Source: Acidovorax sp. 1608163 (lineage in GTDB: Bacteria; Pseudomonadota; Gammaproteobacteria; Burkholderiales; Burkholderiaceae_C). Taken from it: a stretch of DNA of 64,000 nucleotides. The notes under the pieces are model-generated. The model had not been told where the DNA came from, made no database searches, and worked only from the letters and a program-made list of their open reading frames with translations. Location of the stretch: NCBI RefSeq assembly GCF_003669015.1, contig NZ_CP033069.1:1429001-1493000 (forward strand), written 5' to 3'. The position numbers and the translations under genes are program-made. Shown here piece after piece: positions 19,951 to 29,168 of this stretch; position 1 is the first letter of the stretch, and every line of letters begins with the position of its first letter.

Positions 19951-20367
19951 GATTTCACCTTGAGGGAAAAGCGCCTGCTGCACCGCGTGCGTGGGGCGGC
20001 CAGGGGCCACCAGCAGGTGCGTGGGCGTGGCGGCCGTCTGGCACAGCTGCAGCCATTGGGGCAGGGCCTGGGGCTCGTAGCAGAACAGCGACATCCAGCG
20101 CGTGGCAGGTTCGTTGGCCGCAGTTTGCGCGGGCCGTTGGGGGTGTGCGTTGGCTGCGCGCCAGGCCAGTGCATCAAAGCCTTGGCAGCGCGGCAGCAGA
20201 TCGGGCTCGCGCAGCAGCCCCCCCGTGGCGGGCGTGAAGCCGGGGTAGAAAAACCACCGTGTCCAGCCCTGCGCAGGCCCTTGCGAGATGAGGGAGGGCA
20301 GGCGGTGGTTGCGCTCCACATAGCGCTCGGCAGACAGGTATTCGAGGTTGATCCAAACAGGTTTTTG

Positions 20368-20415
20368 GCCTCTAGCGCTTGCCTGATAAGCGCAGGATGC
20401 TATGAATTCAGGAGC
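20368..20415 (-). repeat. 48-bp repeat, copy 3 (in frame inside earP)
   Basis: On the coding strand of earP it begins GCTCCTGAATTCATAGC and ends CAAGCGCTAGAGGC. It encodes exactly 16 residues, APEFIASCAYQASARG, in the same phase as the copy in the cupredoxin gene. Confidence 0.8.
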
Positions 20416-20702
20416 AATTTCGCAGCCAAAGGCTTCCACCATCACATCGGTGGGGGCTTCGTCGGCGCTGGGGGGCGGGGCATTCCAGTCGCGCAGTTCC
20501 ACACCGGGGCAGCCGCTGGGGGCCATCCAGGTCAGGGCCGATGCATCGTCCACCCACAGGCGCACGCGTTGACCTTGCCCGGCCAGTTGCGAGGCCAGGC
20601 GCCAGCACACGCCAATGTCGCCAAAGTTGTCGATCACACGGCAAAACACATCCCACTGCAGCGGCGGGGCTGGCGGCGCAGACGGCGGTGTGGGCAGCAG
20701 GC

Positions 20703-21602
20703 TCATACCGTGGCCTCGGTCGGGTTGCGAAGGTGGTCTGCCAGCAGGCGGGCTACGCTGGAGAGCGATTCTTCCGACCGCACGCACAGCTTGAGGTGGC
20801 GGTGCGCCCAGGGCTCGTTCAGGGTGATGGCGCGGATGCCCAGCGTGCCTTTGTACAGTGCCGCACTGCCCCGGGGCATCACGCCCACGCCCAGGCCCGC
20901 GTTCACCATCAAACACAGCGCGTCGTAGCTGGTGACCTGGATGCGCAGCTTCAGCGGCAACCCGGCCTGCGCGGCGGCCTGGTTGAGCTGGTTGTTGATG
21001 GCGCTGCCGGGGTGGGCGCCCACAAAGTCGTAGGCCAGCGCTTCGCGCAGCCGCACGGCCTTGCGCCGGGCCAGGGGGTGGTCTGCGGGTATCACCAGCA
21101 CCAATTCATCGGTGCGGTAGGGCAGCAGGGTGACGCGGTCGCCGTAGTCGCCATCGTTCAAGATGCCGATATCGGCCGCGTTCTCCGCCACCGAGGTGGC
21201 GATGGCGGTGCTGATCTGCTCTTGCAGGCGCACATCCACCTGCGGGTGCAAGGCCATGAAGCTTTGCAGTTGTGCAGGCAAGAACTGCGTGATGGCTGAA
21301 ATGTTGGCCACCACCCGCACATGGCCGCGCACGCCGCTGCCGTACTCGCGCATCTGGGTGGTGATGCTGTCCAGATCATTCAGCACCCCGCGTGCCAGGT
21401 GCAGCAGCGCAAATGCCGCAGCGGTGGGCGTAGCGCCCCGGTTGCTGCGGGTGAACAACTCCACCCGCAAGGCATCTTCAAGGTCGGCCAGGCGGCGGCT
21501 GACGGCCGAGGCCGCCATGTGTTCGCGCTCTGCGGCGGCAGCGATGGTGCTTTCTTCCATCACCGCAACGAAGAGGCGCAGGGAGACTGGGTCTAGTTTC
21601 AT
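20703..21602 (-). CDS. LysR-family transcriptional regulator
   Basis: 299-residue regulator with N-terminal winged helix-turn-helix (LRLFVAVMEESTIAAAAEREHMAASAVSRRLADLEDAL, given here in part as AASAVSRRLADLEDAL) and a periplasmic-binding-like effector domain (about 90-295). I chose the ATG at 21602 because LysR proteins begin with this helix almost at once. It is divergent from the CoA-transferase operon, with 158 bases between starts and a perfect palindrome in between, so it most likely controls that operon in response to its substrate. Its stop overlaps the earP start (ATGA), so earP may be expressed from the same transcript. Confidence 0.92.
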   Translation of the reverse strand: MKLDPVSLRLFVAVMEESTIAAAAEREHMAASAVSRRLADLEDALRVELFTRSNRGATPTAAAFALLHLARGVLNDLDSITTQMREYGSGVRGHVRVVANISAITQFLPAQLQSFMALHPQVDVRLQEQISTAIATSVAENAADIGILNDGDYGDRVTLLPYRTDELVLVIPADHPLARRKAVRLREALAYDFVGAHPGSAINNQLNQAAAQAGLPLKLRIQVTSYDALCLMVNAGLGVGVMPRGSAALYKGTLGIRAITLNEPWAHRHLKLCVRSEESLSSVARLLADHLRNPTEATV

Positions 21603-21701
21603 GGTCGTCAGATCGTACCCCGGCCATGCCCGTTGGCGATGGCAGCTTCGCGCATCAGCGTTTTGCAGAGGGCGTGGGCTTTGCGCATGATGCGCGCCAT
21701 C

Positions 21702-21722
21702 CCCTCCATGTTGCATGGAGGG
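21702..21722. promoter_or_regulatory. candidate LysR operator
   Basis: Perfect 9-bp inverted repeat CCCTCCATG-TTG-CATGGAGGG in the 158-base space between the divergent LysR gene and the CoA-transferase operon. Position and symmetry fit a LysR binding site. It contains no typical T-N11-A core, so it remains a candidate. Confidence 0.55.
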
Positions 21723-21760
21723 TGCATTGATTGTCTGATGGACCCCAGGAGAACCCCCGC

Positions 21761-22996
21761 ATGGCTTTGCCACCTGCCCACCCGCCCGCTTCACCCATCC
21801 CAGCCAGCCCCGCCGCACTGCAAGGCGTGCGTGTCATCGAAATGGGCCAGCTCATCGCCGGGCCGTTCTGCGGCAAGACGCTGGGCGAGTTTGGCGCCGA
21901 CGTGATCAAGATCGAGGCCCCAGAGACCGGTGACCCATTGCGCAACTGGCGCCTCATCAAGGAAGGCACCTCCGTTTGGTGGCAGGTGCAGTCGCGCAAC
22001 AAGCGCTCGGTGGCGCTGGACTTGCGGCAAAAGGAGGGGCAGGACATCGCTCGCCAGCTGATTGCAGAAGCCGATGTGCTGGTCGAAAACTTCCGCCCCG
22101 GCACGCTGGAAGGCTGGGGCATGTCGCCCGAGGAGCTGCACCAACTCAACCCCGGCCTCGTGATGCTGCGCATCTCGGGCTATGGCCAGACGGGGCCCTA
22201 CCGCGACCTACCTGGTTTTGGCGCCATCGGCGAAGCCATGGGCGGCCTGCGCCACCTGACGGGCGAGCCCGGCCGCGTGCCGGTGCGCGTCGGTGTGTCG
22301 ATTGGCGACACGCTGGCGGCGCTGCACGGCACCATCGGCGTGCTCACGGCGCTGTACCACCGCAAGGTCAACGGCGGCCAGGGCCAGGTGATTGACGTGG
22401 CGCTGCACGAGGCGGTGTTCAACGTGATGGAAAGCCTGATCCCCGAATACAGCGCCTTCGGCGCCGTGCGCGAGGCCGCAGGCAGCGCGCTGCCGGGCAT
22501 TGCGCCAAGCAACGCCTACCCCTGCACCGACGGCTGGGTGCTGGTGGCGGGCAATGGCGACAGCATCTTCAAGCGGCTGATGGATGCGATTGGCAGGCCT
22601 GATTTGGGCGCCGCGCCGGACCTGGCCAACAACACCGGCCGCGTGGCGCGTGTGGAAGAGATCGACGCCGCCATTGGCGCCTGGAGCGCGCAGCGCACTG
22701 TGCAGCAGGTGCTGGATGCATTGGGCGCCGCCCGCGTGCCTGCGGGCAAGGTCTACACCGCCAAGGACATCGCCGAAGACCCGCACTACCGCGCCCGCGA
22801 CATGCTGCTGACCCAGCAGACACGCGACGGCTACAGCGTGCAGGTGCCCGGCATCGTGCCCAAGCTCTCTGCCACGCCGGGCAGCATCCGCAGCAGCGCG
22901 CCGCACCTGGGCGACGACACCGATGCGGTGCTGGCCGAGGCCGGGCTCACGGCCGAACAGATCGCGCTGCTGCGCAGCAAGGGGGTGATTCAATGA
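21761..22996 (+). CDS. family III CoA-transferase (CaiB/BaiF)
   Basis: Moves CoA from one acyl group to another carboxylate. 411 residues, standard for the family. Conserved pieces: MGQLIAGPFCGKTLGEFGAD, VKIE-type IKIEAPETGDPLR, the catalytic Asp region in SVALDLRQKEGQ, and NFRPGTLEGWG. The start at 21761 has AGGAGA seven bases upstream; the frame is open 30 bases further up without a ribosome site. It overlaps the HMG-CoA lyase gene by four bases (ATGA), so it probably supplies the lyase's CoA ester, for example by a succinyl-CoA:hydroxymethylglutarate-type transfer. That pairing is inference from gene order. Confidence 0.9.
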   Translation: MALPPAHPPASPIPASPAALQGVRVIEMGQLIAGPFCGKTLGEFGADVIKIEAPETGDPLRNWRLIKEGTSVWWQVQSRNKRSVALDLRQKEGQDIARQLIAEADVLVENFRPGTLEGWGMSPEELHQLNPGLVMLRISGYGQTGPYRDLPGFGAIGEAMGGLRHLTGEPGRVPVRVGVSIGDTLAALHGTIGVLTALYHRKVNGGQGQVIDVALHEAVFNVMESLIPEYSAFGAVREAAGSALPGIAPSNAYPCTDGWVLVAGNGDSIFKRLMDAIGRPDLGAAPDLANNTGRVARVEEIDAAIGAWSAQRTVQQVLDALGAARVPAGKVYTAKDIAEDPHYRARDMLLTQQTRDGYSVQVPGIVPKLSATPGSIRSSAPHLGDDTDAVLAEAGLTAEQIALLRSKGVIQ

Positions 22997-23973
22997 GTGC
23001 ATCCAACACGGTGTGGCAGGGCGCAGGCCACCGCATCCATATGCAGGAAGTCGGCTTGCGCGACGGCCTGCAGATGGAAAAGACGTTTGTGCCCACGGCC
23101 GACAAGATCGCGCTGTGCAATGCGCTGTCGGCGGCGGGCCTGGCCAAGATCGAAGTGACTTCGTTCACTTCGCCCACGGCGATTCCAGCGCTGAAAGACG
23201 CCGAGATCGTGATGCGCGAGATCACGCGCCGCCCTGGCACGGTCTACACCGCGCTGGTGCCCAACCTGCGCGGTGCAGAGCGCGCCATCGAGTCGCGCAC
23301 GGACGAGTTGAACCTGGTGATGTCGGTCAGCGCCACCCACAACCTGGCCAACCTGCGCATGACGCAGGAACAGTCGTTTGCGGCGCTGGCGCAGGTGGTG
23401 GCCCTGGCGCAGGGCGCCAACGTGGCGGTGAATGTGTCGCTGTCCTGCGTGTTCGGCTGCCCCATGGAGGGTGATGTGGCCCAGGCCGACGTGTTCGGCT
23501 GGGTGCAGCGTTTTGTGGATCGGGGCGTGCGTGGCATCACGCTGTGCGACACCACGGGCATGGCCTACCCCACGCAGGTGCACCAGCTCACGGCGGCAGC
23601 CCGCGCGCGCTGGCCGGGGGTGGAGTTCACCCTGCATTTTCACAACACGCGCGGCATGGGGCTGGCCAATGTGCTGGCGGCCATTGACGCAGGCGCAGAC
23701 CGGTTCGATGCCTCGCTGGGAGGCCTGGGTGGCTGCCCCTATGCGCCGGGCGCCAGCGGCAATGTGTGCAGCGAAGAGATCGTGCATGCGCTGGCGCTGA
23801 TGGGCTATGACACCGGGGTGGACTTGGCACAACTGGTGGTGGCGGCGCAGCAACTGCCTGCGTTGATCGGCCACGATATTCCCAGCCAGATCGCCAAGGC
23901 GGGCCCGCGCCTGGCGCTGCACCCGGTGCCTGCGGATTTCGAAGCCATTCGCGAAAGGGCGCTTGCCCGCTGA
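22993..23973 (+). CDS. mvaB: hydroxymethylglutaryl-CoA lyase family protein
   Basis: Cleaves 3-hydroxy-3-methylglutaryl-CoA, or a close analogue, to acetoacetate and acetyl-CoA. 326 residues with a TIM barrel of the HMGL-like family: metal and substrate motif VGLRDGLQ (about 20-27), SVSATHNLAN, metal-binding HFHNTRGMG (about 216-224) and the catalytic Cys loop GGLGGCPYAPGASGN. These are the features of true HMG-CoA lyase rather than isopropylmalate synthase. It is translationally coupled to the CoA-transferase. Related citramalyl-CoA or other hydroxyacyl-CoA substrates cannot be excluded. Confidence 0.9.
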   Translation: MSASNTVWQGAGHRIHMQEVGLRDGLQMEKTFVPTADKIALCNALSAAGLAKIEVTSFTSPTAIPALKDAEIVMREITRRPGTVYTALVPNLRGAERAIESRTDELNLVMSVSATHNLANLRMTQEQSFAALAQVVALAQGANVAVNVSLSCVFGCPMEGDVAQADVFGWVQRFVDRGVRGITLCDTTGMAYPTQVHQLTAAARARWPGVEFTLHFHNTRGMGLANVLAAIDAGADRFDASLGGLGGCPYAPGASGNVCSEEIVHALALMGYDTGVDLAQLVVAAQQLPALIGHDIPSQIAKAGPRLALHPVPADFEAIRERALAR

Positions 23974-24019
23974 ATGCGGGCGAGCCTGCATTCATACATA
24001 ACACCAGGAGACAAAAGCC

Positions 24020-25000
24020 ATGACATTTCAAACGACGCTGTCCCGCCGCATCTTTACCGCCGCCGTGCTGTGCTCCGCTGCCTTCGCTGCGGGCGCGCAG
24101 GACAAATACCCCTCCAAGCCCATCACCGTGGTCGTGCCCCAGGCTGCGGGTGGCGCCAACGACGCCATTGCGCGCGTGGTGGCGCAAAAACTCAGCGAGC
24201 AGCTGGGCCAGAGCGTGATCGTGGACAACCGCCCTGGCGCGGGCGGCACGCTGGCCACCGGCGCCACGGCCCGTGCGCGCAACGATGGCTACACGCTGCT
24301 GCTCACGGCCGACAGCGCCCATGTGATCGGCCCTGCGCTGTACAAGAACCCGGGGTTCGATCCGGTCAAGGACTTCGCACCCGTGGCGCCCGTGGCCACG
24401 GCGGGCTATGTGCTGGTGGCGCATCCATCCTTCCCGGCTAACACCGTGGCCGAAATGGTGGCTTTGGCCAAGGCCAGCCCCGGCAAATATTCGATTGCCT
24501 CGGCGGGCAACGGAACGCTGAACCACCTGATTGGCGAGATGCTGCAAAAGGCGGCGGGCATCCAGCTGCAGCACATTCCGTACAAGGGTTCCGCCGCAGC
24601 CGCCACCGATGTGGTGGGCGGGCAAGTGCCGCTGTCGGTGCAAAGCCTGCCGTCGGCCATTGCGTTCATCAAGGCAGGCAAGCTCAAGGTGCTGGGTGTG
24701 GTCAATGAAAAGCGTGTGGCCGCGCTGCCCGATGCGCCCACCATTGGCGAGACGATCAAAGGCTTTGGCCAGGCTCCCTGGTATGCGCTGTTTGCCCCGG
24801 CTGGCACGCCCGCGCCCATCGTGGCGCAGCTGCAGGCCGAGGTGGCGCGCGCGCTGGAGCACAAGGACGTGGTGGACAAGCTGGCCACCGTGGGCTGCGA
24901 GCCCTTCAAGGGCACGGCGGCGCAACTGGCGGCGCTGGTGCAGTCTGACCTGCCCAAGTGGAGCCGTGTGGTCAAGGAGACGGGTGCGACGGTGGATTGA
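24020..25000 (+). CDS. Bug-family (TctC-like) solute-binding protein
   Basis: Periplasmic receptor for an organic anion in a tripartite tricarboxylate-type transporter. 326 residues with a cleaved-type signal peptide (LSRRIFTAAVLCSAAFAAGAQ). The family motifs PSKPITVVVPQAAGG, VDNRPGAGG and GKYSIASAGNGT are clear. The CCAGGAGACA site lies 9 bases before the ATG. It follows the lyase gene by 46 bases, so it belongs to the same operon. No TctA/TctB membrane subunits are in the window, which is common because Bug genes are heavily amplified in Burkholderiales and share membrane parts encoded elsewhere. Confidence 0.92.
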   Translation: MTFQTTLSRRIFTAAVLCSAAFAAGAQDKYPSKPITVVVPQAAGGANDAIARVVAQKLSEQLGQSVIVDNRPGAGGTLATGATARARNDGYTLLLTADSAHVIGPALYKNPGFDPVKDFAPVAPVATAGYVLVAHPSFPANTVAEMVALAKASPGKYSIASAGNGTLNHLIGEMLQKAAGIQLQHIPYKGSAAAATDVVGGQVPLSVQSLPSAIAFIKAGKLKVLGVVNEKRVAALPDAPTIGETIKGFGQAPWYALFAPAGTPAPIVAQLQAEVARALEHKDVVDKLATVGCEPFKGTAAQLAALVQSDLPKWSRVVKETGATVD

Positions 25001-25079
25001 GCGGTGCACGACTGTCGAACCCTGCTGCCTTTTTGATACTCAGACCTTTCACAACAACGACAACGGAGACATCGCTTTC

Positions 25080-26063
25080 ATGAAAACCACCCGCAAACAG
25101 TTCACCACCCTGGCCCTTGCCGCACTGGCCGCCATCAGCTTCATCGGCCACGCAGCGGCGCAGGGCGCTTACCCGTCCAAGAACGTGACCCTGGTGGTGC
25201 CCACCGCCGCCGGTGGCACCACCGACCTGTCGGCCCGCATGCTGGCGCAGGCGCTTGCGCCGGTGCTGGGCCAGTCGGTCATCGCAGACAACAAGGGCGG
25301 GGGCAACGGCAACATTGCGGCCAGCGCCGTCAAGCGGGCCGAGGCCGACGGCTACACGCTGCTCATGCAGTACTCGGGCTACCACGTCATCTCGCCCCAC
25401 ATCACCAAACAAAAGCAGTGGGAGCAGGGTGACTTCCAGCCTGTGGCCAATGTCATCTCGGCCCCGCAGATCATCGTGGTGCGGGCCGACCTGCCGGTGA
25501 AAACGCTGCCCGAGCTGATCGCCTACGCCAAGGCCAACCCCGGCAAGCTCAACTACGCCTCGTCGGGCAATGGGTCGCTGCAGCACGTGACCGGTGCCAT
25601 GCTGGAGCAGCAGGGCGCCATCAAGATGGTCCACGTGCCCTACAAAGGCACGGGCCCCGCGCTGCAGGACCTGCTGGGCGGCCAGGTGGACTTGACCTTC
25701 GGCACCGCGCCCCCCTTCATGCCCCACATCGCCAGCGGCAAGCTGCGCGTGCTGGCCGTGACGGGCAAGCAGCGCCTGCCCAGCCTGCCCGATGTGCCCA
25801 CCACAGCCGAGGCGGGCTACCCCAAGGTCGATGCCACCTCGTGGTTTGCAGTGTTTGCCCCCGCCGCCGTACCCAAGGCCGTGGTGGACAAGCTCACGGC
25901 CGACATCCGCACCGTGGTGCAGAACCCGGCCTTCCAGCAAAAGGCGCAAGAGCAGGGCGCCACGGCGGACTACCAGACCCCTGCGCAGCTGGGTGACAAG
26001 GTGAAGGCCGATCTGGCCAACTGGGCCACGGTGGTGAAAACCTCCAAGATCGAGGCGGAGTGA
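25080..26063 (+). CDS. Bug-family (TctC-like) solute-binding protein, second copy
   Basis: 327 residues, about the same architecture as the preceding gene: signal peptide (TLALAALAAISFIGHAAAQ), then YPSKNVTLVVPTAAGG, ADNKGGGNGN and KLNYASSGNGSLQH motifs. It differs clearly from the first copy in sequence, so this is an old paralogue rather than a recent tandem duplication. ACGGAGAC lies 10 bases before the start. As last gene of the operon it probably binds a related ligand. The 3' flank carries a 48-bp repeat. Confidence 0.92.
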   Translation: MKTTRKQFTTLALAALAAISFIGHAAAQGAYPSKNVTLVVPTAAGGTTDLSARMLAQALAPVLGQSVIADNKGGGNGNIAASAVKRAEADGYTLLMQYSGYHVISPHITKQKQWEQGDFQPVANVISAPQIIVVRADLPVKTLPELIAYAKANPGKLNYASSGNGSLQHVTGAMLEQQGAIKMVHVPYKGTGPALQDLLGGQVDLTFGTAPPFMPHIASGKLRVLAVTGKQRLPSLPDVPTTAEAGYPKVDATSWFAVFAPAAVPKAVVDKLTADIRTVVQNPAFQQKAQEQGATADYQTPAQLGDKVKADLANWATVVKTSKIEAE

Positions 26064-26093
26064 CCCGGAGGATTCAGAAAATTGGATTAAAAA

Positions 26094-26142
26094 GCCTGCT
26101 GGCGCCCGCTGGATAAGCGCTAGCAGCTATTTATTTGATAGT
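26094..26142 (-). repeat. 48-bp repeat, copy 4
   Basis: Intergenic copy between the second Bug gene and uvrC. On the minus strand it begins ACTATCAAATAAATAGCTGC and continues TAGCGCTTATCC; the second arm is changed (GGGCGCCAGC) and one base longer, and a stop codon closes the usual phase. Confidence 0.8.
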
Positions 26143-26180
26143 GAATGGGGCCGGCTGCGCGCGGGGCCACAATACGCGCC

Positions 26181-28220
26181 ATGTCTGATGTGCATTCCGA
26201 AGAACTCCTGGCGCAGGTGGCTGCGCTGCCCGCGCTGCCGGGTGTGTACCGCTATTTCGACGCGCAGGATGCGCTGCTGTATGTGGGCAAGGCGCTCAAC
26301 CTCAAGCGCCGGGTGTCCAGCTACTTCCAGAAGAACCATGGTGGCACGCGCATCGGCCACATGGTCAGCAAGATCGTGCGCATGGAGACCACCGTGGTGC
26401 GCTCCGAGGCCGAGGCGCTGCTGCTGGAAAACAACCTCATCAAGACGCTGAACCCCAAGTTCAACATCCTGTTCCGAGACGACAAGAGCTACCCCTATCT
26501 CAAGATCACCGGCACGCCGGGCGCCCACACGCGGGGCGATGCGCCGGGCCAGGTGTTTCCGCGCATGGCGTACTACCGGGGCGCGGTCGATAAAAAACAC
26601 CGGTACTTTGGCCCGTACCCCAGCGCCTGGGCGGTGAAGGAAACCATCCAGCTGCTGCAAAAGGTCTTTCGGCTGCGCACCTGCGAAGACACGGTGTTTG
26701 CCAACCGCACGCGGCCCTGCCTGCTGTACCAGATCAAGCGCTGCACCGGGCCCTGCGTGGACCTGATTTCGCCCGAAGCCTATGCCGCCGACGTGTCGCA
26801 TGCCGAGGCGCTGCTGCGCGGCGAAACGCAGGAGCTGCTGCAGGCGCTGGAGGCGCGCATGATGGCGCACTCCGACAAGCTGGAATTTGAGCAGGCCGCC
26901 GAGGTGCGTAACCAGATCCAGGCGCTGTCGCGCGTGCTGCACCAGCAGTCCATCGAGACGGTGGACGACAAGGATGTGGACATCCTCGCGGTGCGTGTGC
27001 AAGGCGGCCGCGCCTGCGTGAACCTGGCCATGGTGCGCGGTGGCCGCCACCTTGGCGACAGGCCTTATTTCCCGGTGCATGTGGAAGACGCTGCAGCGGT
27101 GTATGCGGAAGAGGGGGGCGATAGTGCCGAGGCTGTGGAAGGCGTGGAAGGCGTGGAGGGCGTCGAGGACGCGGCCACCGCCCCGGCCAAGCCCACCCGC
27201 CCCGTGGAGGCGCTGGTGCTCGAAGCCTTCATCGCCCAGCACTACATCGGCGTGCCGGTGCCCCCGTTGCTGGTGACCAGCGTGCCGGTGGACAAGGGCT
27301 TGCTGGATGCGCTGACCGAACAAAGTGGCTTGCGCGTGAGCGCCATCCACCAGCCGCGCGAGCAGCGCCGCGCCTGGCTGGACATGGCGCAAAAGAACGC
27401 CGACCTGCAACTCGCCCGCCTGCTGGCCGAGGAGGGATCGCAGCAGGCCCGCACCCGCGCGCTGGCCGAGGCGCTCGATTTGCCACCCGAAGACCTGGAC
27501 CAGCTCACCATCGAGTGTTTTGACATATCGCACACGGCGGGCGAATCCACCCAGGCGTCGTGTGTTGTGTTTCACCACCACAAGATGCAGAGCAGCGAAT
27601 ACCGCCGCTACAAGATCGAGGGCATCACGGGGGGCGACGACTATGCCGCCATGCGCCAGGTGCTCACGCGCCGCTACAGCAAGGTGGTGGAGGCACAGCG
27701 CGAGGAGGGCGGCATTGACTATGCCCAAGCGCCCGAGGTGCAAGCGGCAGCACGCCCCAAGGGCCAGGCGCGTTTGCCCGACCTGGTGCTCATCGACGGC
27801 GGCAAGGGCCAGGTGGGCGTGGCGCGCGAGGTGTTCACGGCACTGGGGCTGGACCTGACCCGCATCGTGGGGGTCGAGAAGGGCGAGGGCCGCAAGGTGG
27901 GCCTGGAAGAGCTGGTGTTTGCCGACGGGCGCGAAAAGGTCTACCTGGGCAAGGACTCGGCCGCACTGATGCTGGTGGCGCAGATCCGCGATGAGGCGCA
28001 CCGTTTTGCCATCACCGGCATGCGCGCTGCGCGGGCCAAGGTGCGTGTGGGTGGCGGGCAGCTGGAAGAGATCACTGGCGTGGGCCCCAAGAAGCGGGCA
28101 CGGTTGCTGCAGCGGTTTGGCGGGGTGCGCGGCGTGGCGGCGGCCAGCGTGGAGGATCTGGCCACGGTGGACGGTATTTCACGTGAGCTGGCCGAAGAGA
28201 TTTACCGCGCGTTGCGGTGA
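26181..28220 (+). CDS. uvrC: excinuclease ABC subunit C
   Basis: Makes the two incisions around UvrAB-marked DNA damage. 679 residues in order: GIY-YIG nuclease ([18 protein letters not shown], about 15-95), UVR domain binding UvrB ([18 protein letters not shown], about 235-255), RNase H-like second nuclease ([20 protein letters not shown]) and tandem helix-hairpin-helix at the end ([13 protein letters not shown]). The start at 26181 is the only ATG just before the conserved region. An acidic insert around 315-330 contains four near-identical 9-base units ([12 protein letters not shown]), which is unusual. Confidence 0.97.
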   Translation: MSDVHSEELLAQVAALPALPGVYRYFDAQDALLYVGKALNLKRRVSSYFQKNHGGTRIGHMVSKIVRMETTVVRSEAEALLLENNLIKTLNPKFNILFRDDKSYPYLKITGTPGAHTRGDAPGQVFPRMAYYRGAVDKKHRYFGPYPSAWAVKETIQLLQKVFRLRTCEDTVFANRTRPCLLYQIKRCTGPCVDLISPEAYAADVSHAEALLRGETQELLQALEARMMAHSDKLEFEQAAEVRNQIQALSRVLHQQSIETVDDKDVDILAVRVQGGRACVNLAMVRGGRHLGDRPYFPVHVEDAAAVYAEEGGDSAEAVEGVEGVEGVEDAATAPAKPTRPVEALVLEAFIAQHYIGVPVPPLLVTSVPVDKGLLDALTEQSGLRVSAIHQPREQRRAWLDMAQKNADLQLARLLAEEGSQQARTRALAEALDLPPEDLDQLTIECFDISHTAGESTQASCVVFHHHKMQSSEYRRYKIEGITGGDDYAAMRQVLTRRYSKVVEAQREEGGIDYAQAPEVQAAARPKGQARLPDLVLIDGGKGQVGVAREVFTALGLDLTRIVGVEKGEGRKVGLEELVFADGREKVYLGKDSAALMLVAQIRDEAHRFAITGMRAARAKVRVGGGQLEEITGVGPKKRARLLQRFGGVRGVAAASVEDLATVDGISRELAEEIYRALR

Positions 28221-28270
28221 AGTTGCAAGGGCATGGTGCCAGGGCTTTGGGCGCGTGACACAATCGCCGC

Positions 28271-28837
28271 ATGTTTTGGACTATACCGACCCTGATGACT
28301 TGGACGCGCATTGTCGCGATACCTTTGATCGTCGGAGTGTTCTATGCGCCGGTGGATCCGGCCACTCGCAACCTCATCGCCACGGTGATGTTTGTGGTGT
28401 TCGCTGCCACCGATTGGCTGGATGGTTTTCTGGCCCGCAAGCTCAACCAGACTTCGTCGTTTGGGGCCTTCCTCGATCCGGTAGCTGACAAATTCCTCGT
28501 TTGCGCATCGCTGCTGGTGCTGGTGCACTTGCAGCGTGCCGATGTGTTTGTGGCCCTCATCATCATTGGCCGAGAGATCGCGATCTCGGCCCTGCGCGAA
28601 TGGATGGCGCAGATCGGTGCCAGCAAGAGCGTAGCCGTGCACATGATCGGCAAGGTCAAGACCACGGTGCAGATGGTTGCGATTCCCTTTCTTTTGTACG
28701 ACGGCCGTTTGCTGGGTGTGGTGGACACGGGGGTCTGGGGCACTTGGCTGATCTGGGCCTCCGCTGTGCTCACGGTGTGGTCCATGGTTTACTACCTGCA
28801 AAAAGCCCTTCCGGAGATTCGGGCGAGGGTTCGATAG
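28271..28837 (+). CDS. pgsA: CDP-diacylglycerol-glycerol-3-phosphate 3-phosphatidyltransferase
   Basis: Inner-membrane enzyme making phosphatidylglycerol phosphate, the first committed step to phosphatidylglycerol and cardiolipin. 188 residues with the CDP-alcohol phosphotransferase signature D-x2-DG-x2-AR-x8-G-x3-D-x3-D visible as DWLDGFLARKL followed by FGAFLDPVADK, and about five hydrophobic helices. It follows uvrC by 50 bases on the same strand, a common uvrC-pgsA arrangement in proteobacteria. Confidence 0.96.
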   Translation: MFWTIPTLMTWTRIVAIPLIVGVFYAPVDPATRNLIATVMFVVFAATDWLDGFLARKLNQTSSFGAFLDPVADKFLVCASLLVLVHLQRADVFVALIIIGREIAISALREWMAQIGASKSVAVHMIGKVKTTVQMVAIPFLLYDGRLLGVVDTGVWGTWLIWASAVLTVWSMVYYLQKALPEIRARVR

Positions 28838-29003
28838 CGCTGGGTTCGTGCGGTGCTTGCAGGTCACTCGGGCCTGTTTGCCCGTGTCAATCGGTGAAGG
28901 TGCGCATGCAGCGCGATTGAGACAAAAACACGCAGCAAGCCCGGCCAGGCTGAGAAATGCGACTAGAATTCAGGCAAACATCGCCGCCAAACGGCATGTT
29001 GTA

Positions 29004-29032
29004 TTGACACCCGGAAAGTCGATGGTTTTAAT
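29004..29032 (+). promoter_or_regulatory. sigma70 promoter of hupB
   Basis: TTGACA at 29004-29009, 17-base spacer, TTTAAT at 29027-29032. It would give a leader of about 130 bases before the HU start. It is the only good promoter in the 331-base space between pgsA and hupB; nothing else was recognised there. Confidence 0.65.
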
Positions 29033-29168
29033 CTGACGCAGCAGCCATTGCTGTGTACTCCAGTCATTCTCCCGTCCATTGATCCAAGCCTCTTATTGAG
29101 GCGCTTTGACGTGTGAAGACCAGATACCCAAGACAAATTCCATCAACGTTTTTCCCGAGAGGCTTCTT

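Larger units (their letters stand above)
19538..20706 (-). pseudogene. earP: EF-P arginine rhamnosyltransferase EarP, frameshifted
   Basis: EarP transfers rhamnose from dTDP-L-rhamnose to Arg32 of EF-P. The N-terminal half is in good order from ATG 20706: VIDNFGDIGVCWRLA (Asp26 and Asp30, matching the catalytic Asp pair of the family) and VWINLEYLSAE. The conserved C-terminal part (FDEMLWACDFNAVRGEDSLV, then IYPQ) lies in a different frame, from about 19890 to the stop at 19538. The switch coincides with a 48-bp repeat at 19903-19950 and a CCC run just downstream. A second copy (20368-20415) encodes residues 98-113 in frame. The start overlaps the LysR stop. Either true inactivation or sequence error is possible. 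Confidence 0.88.
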
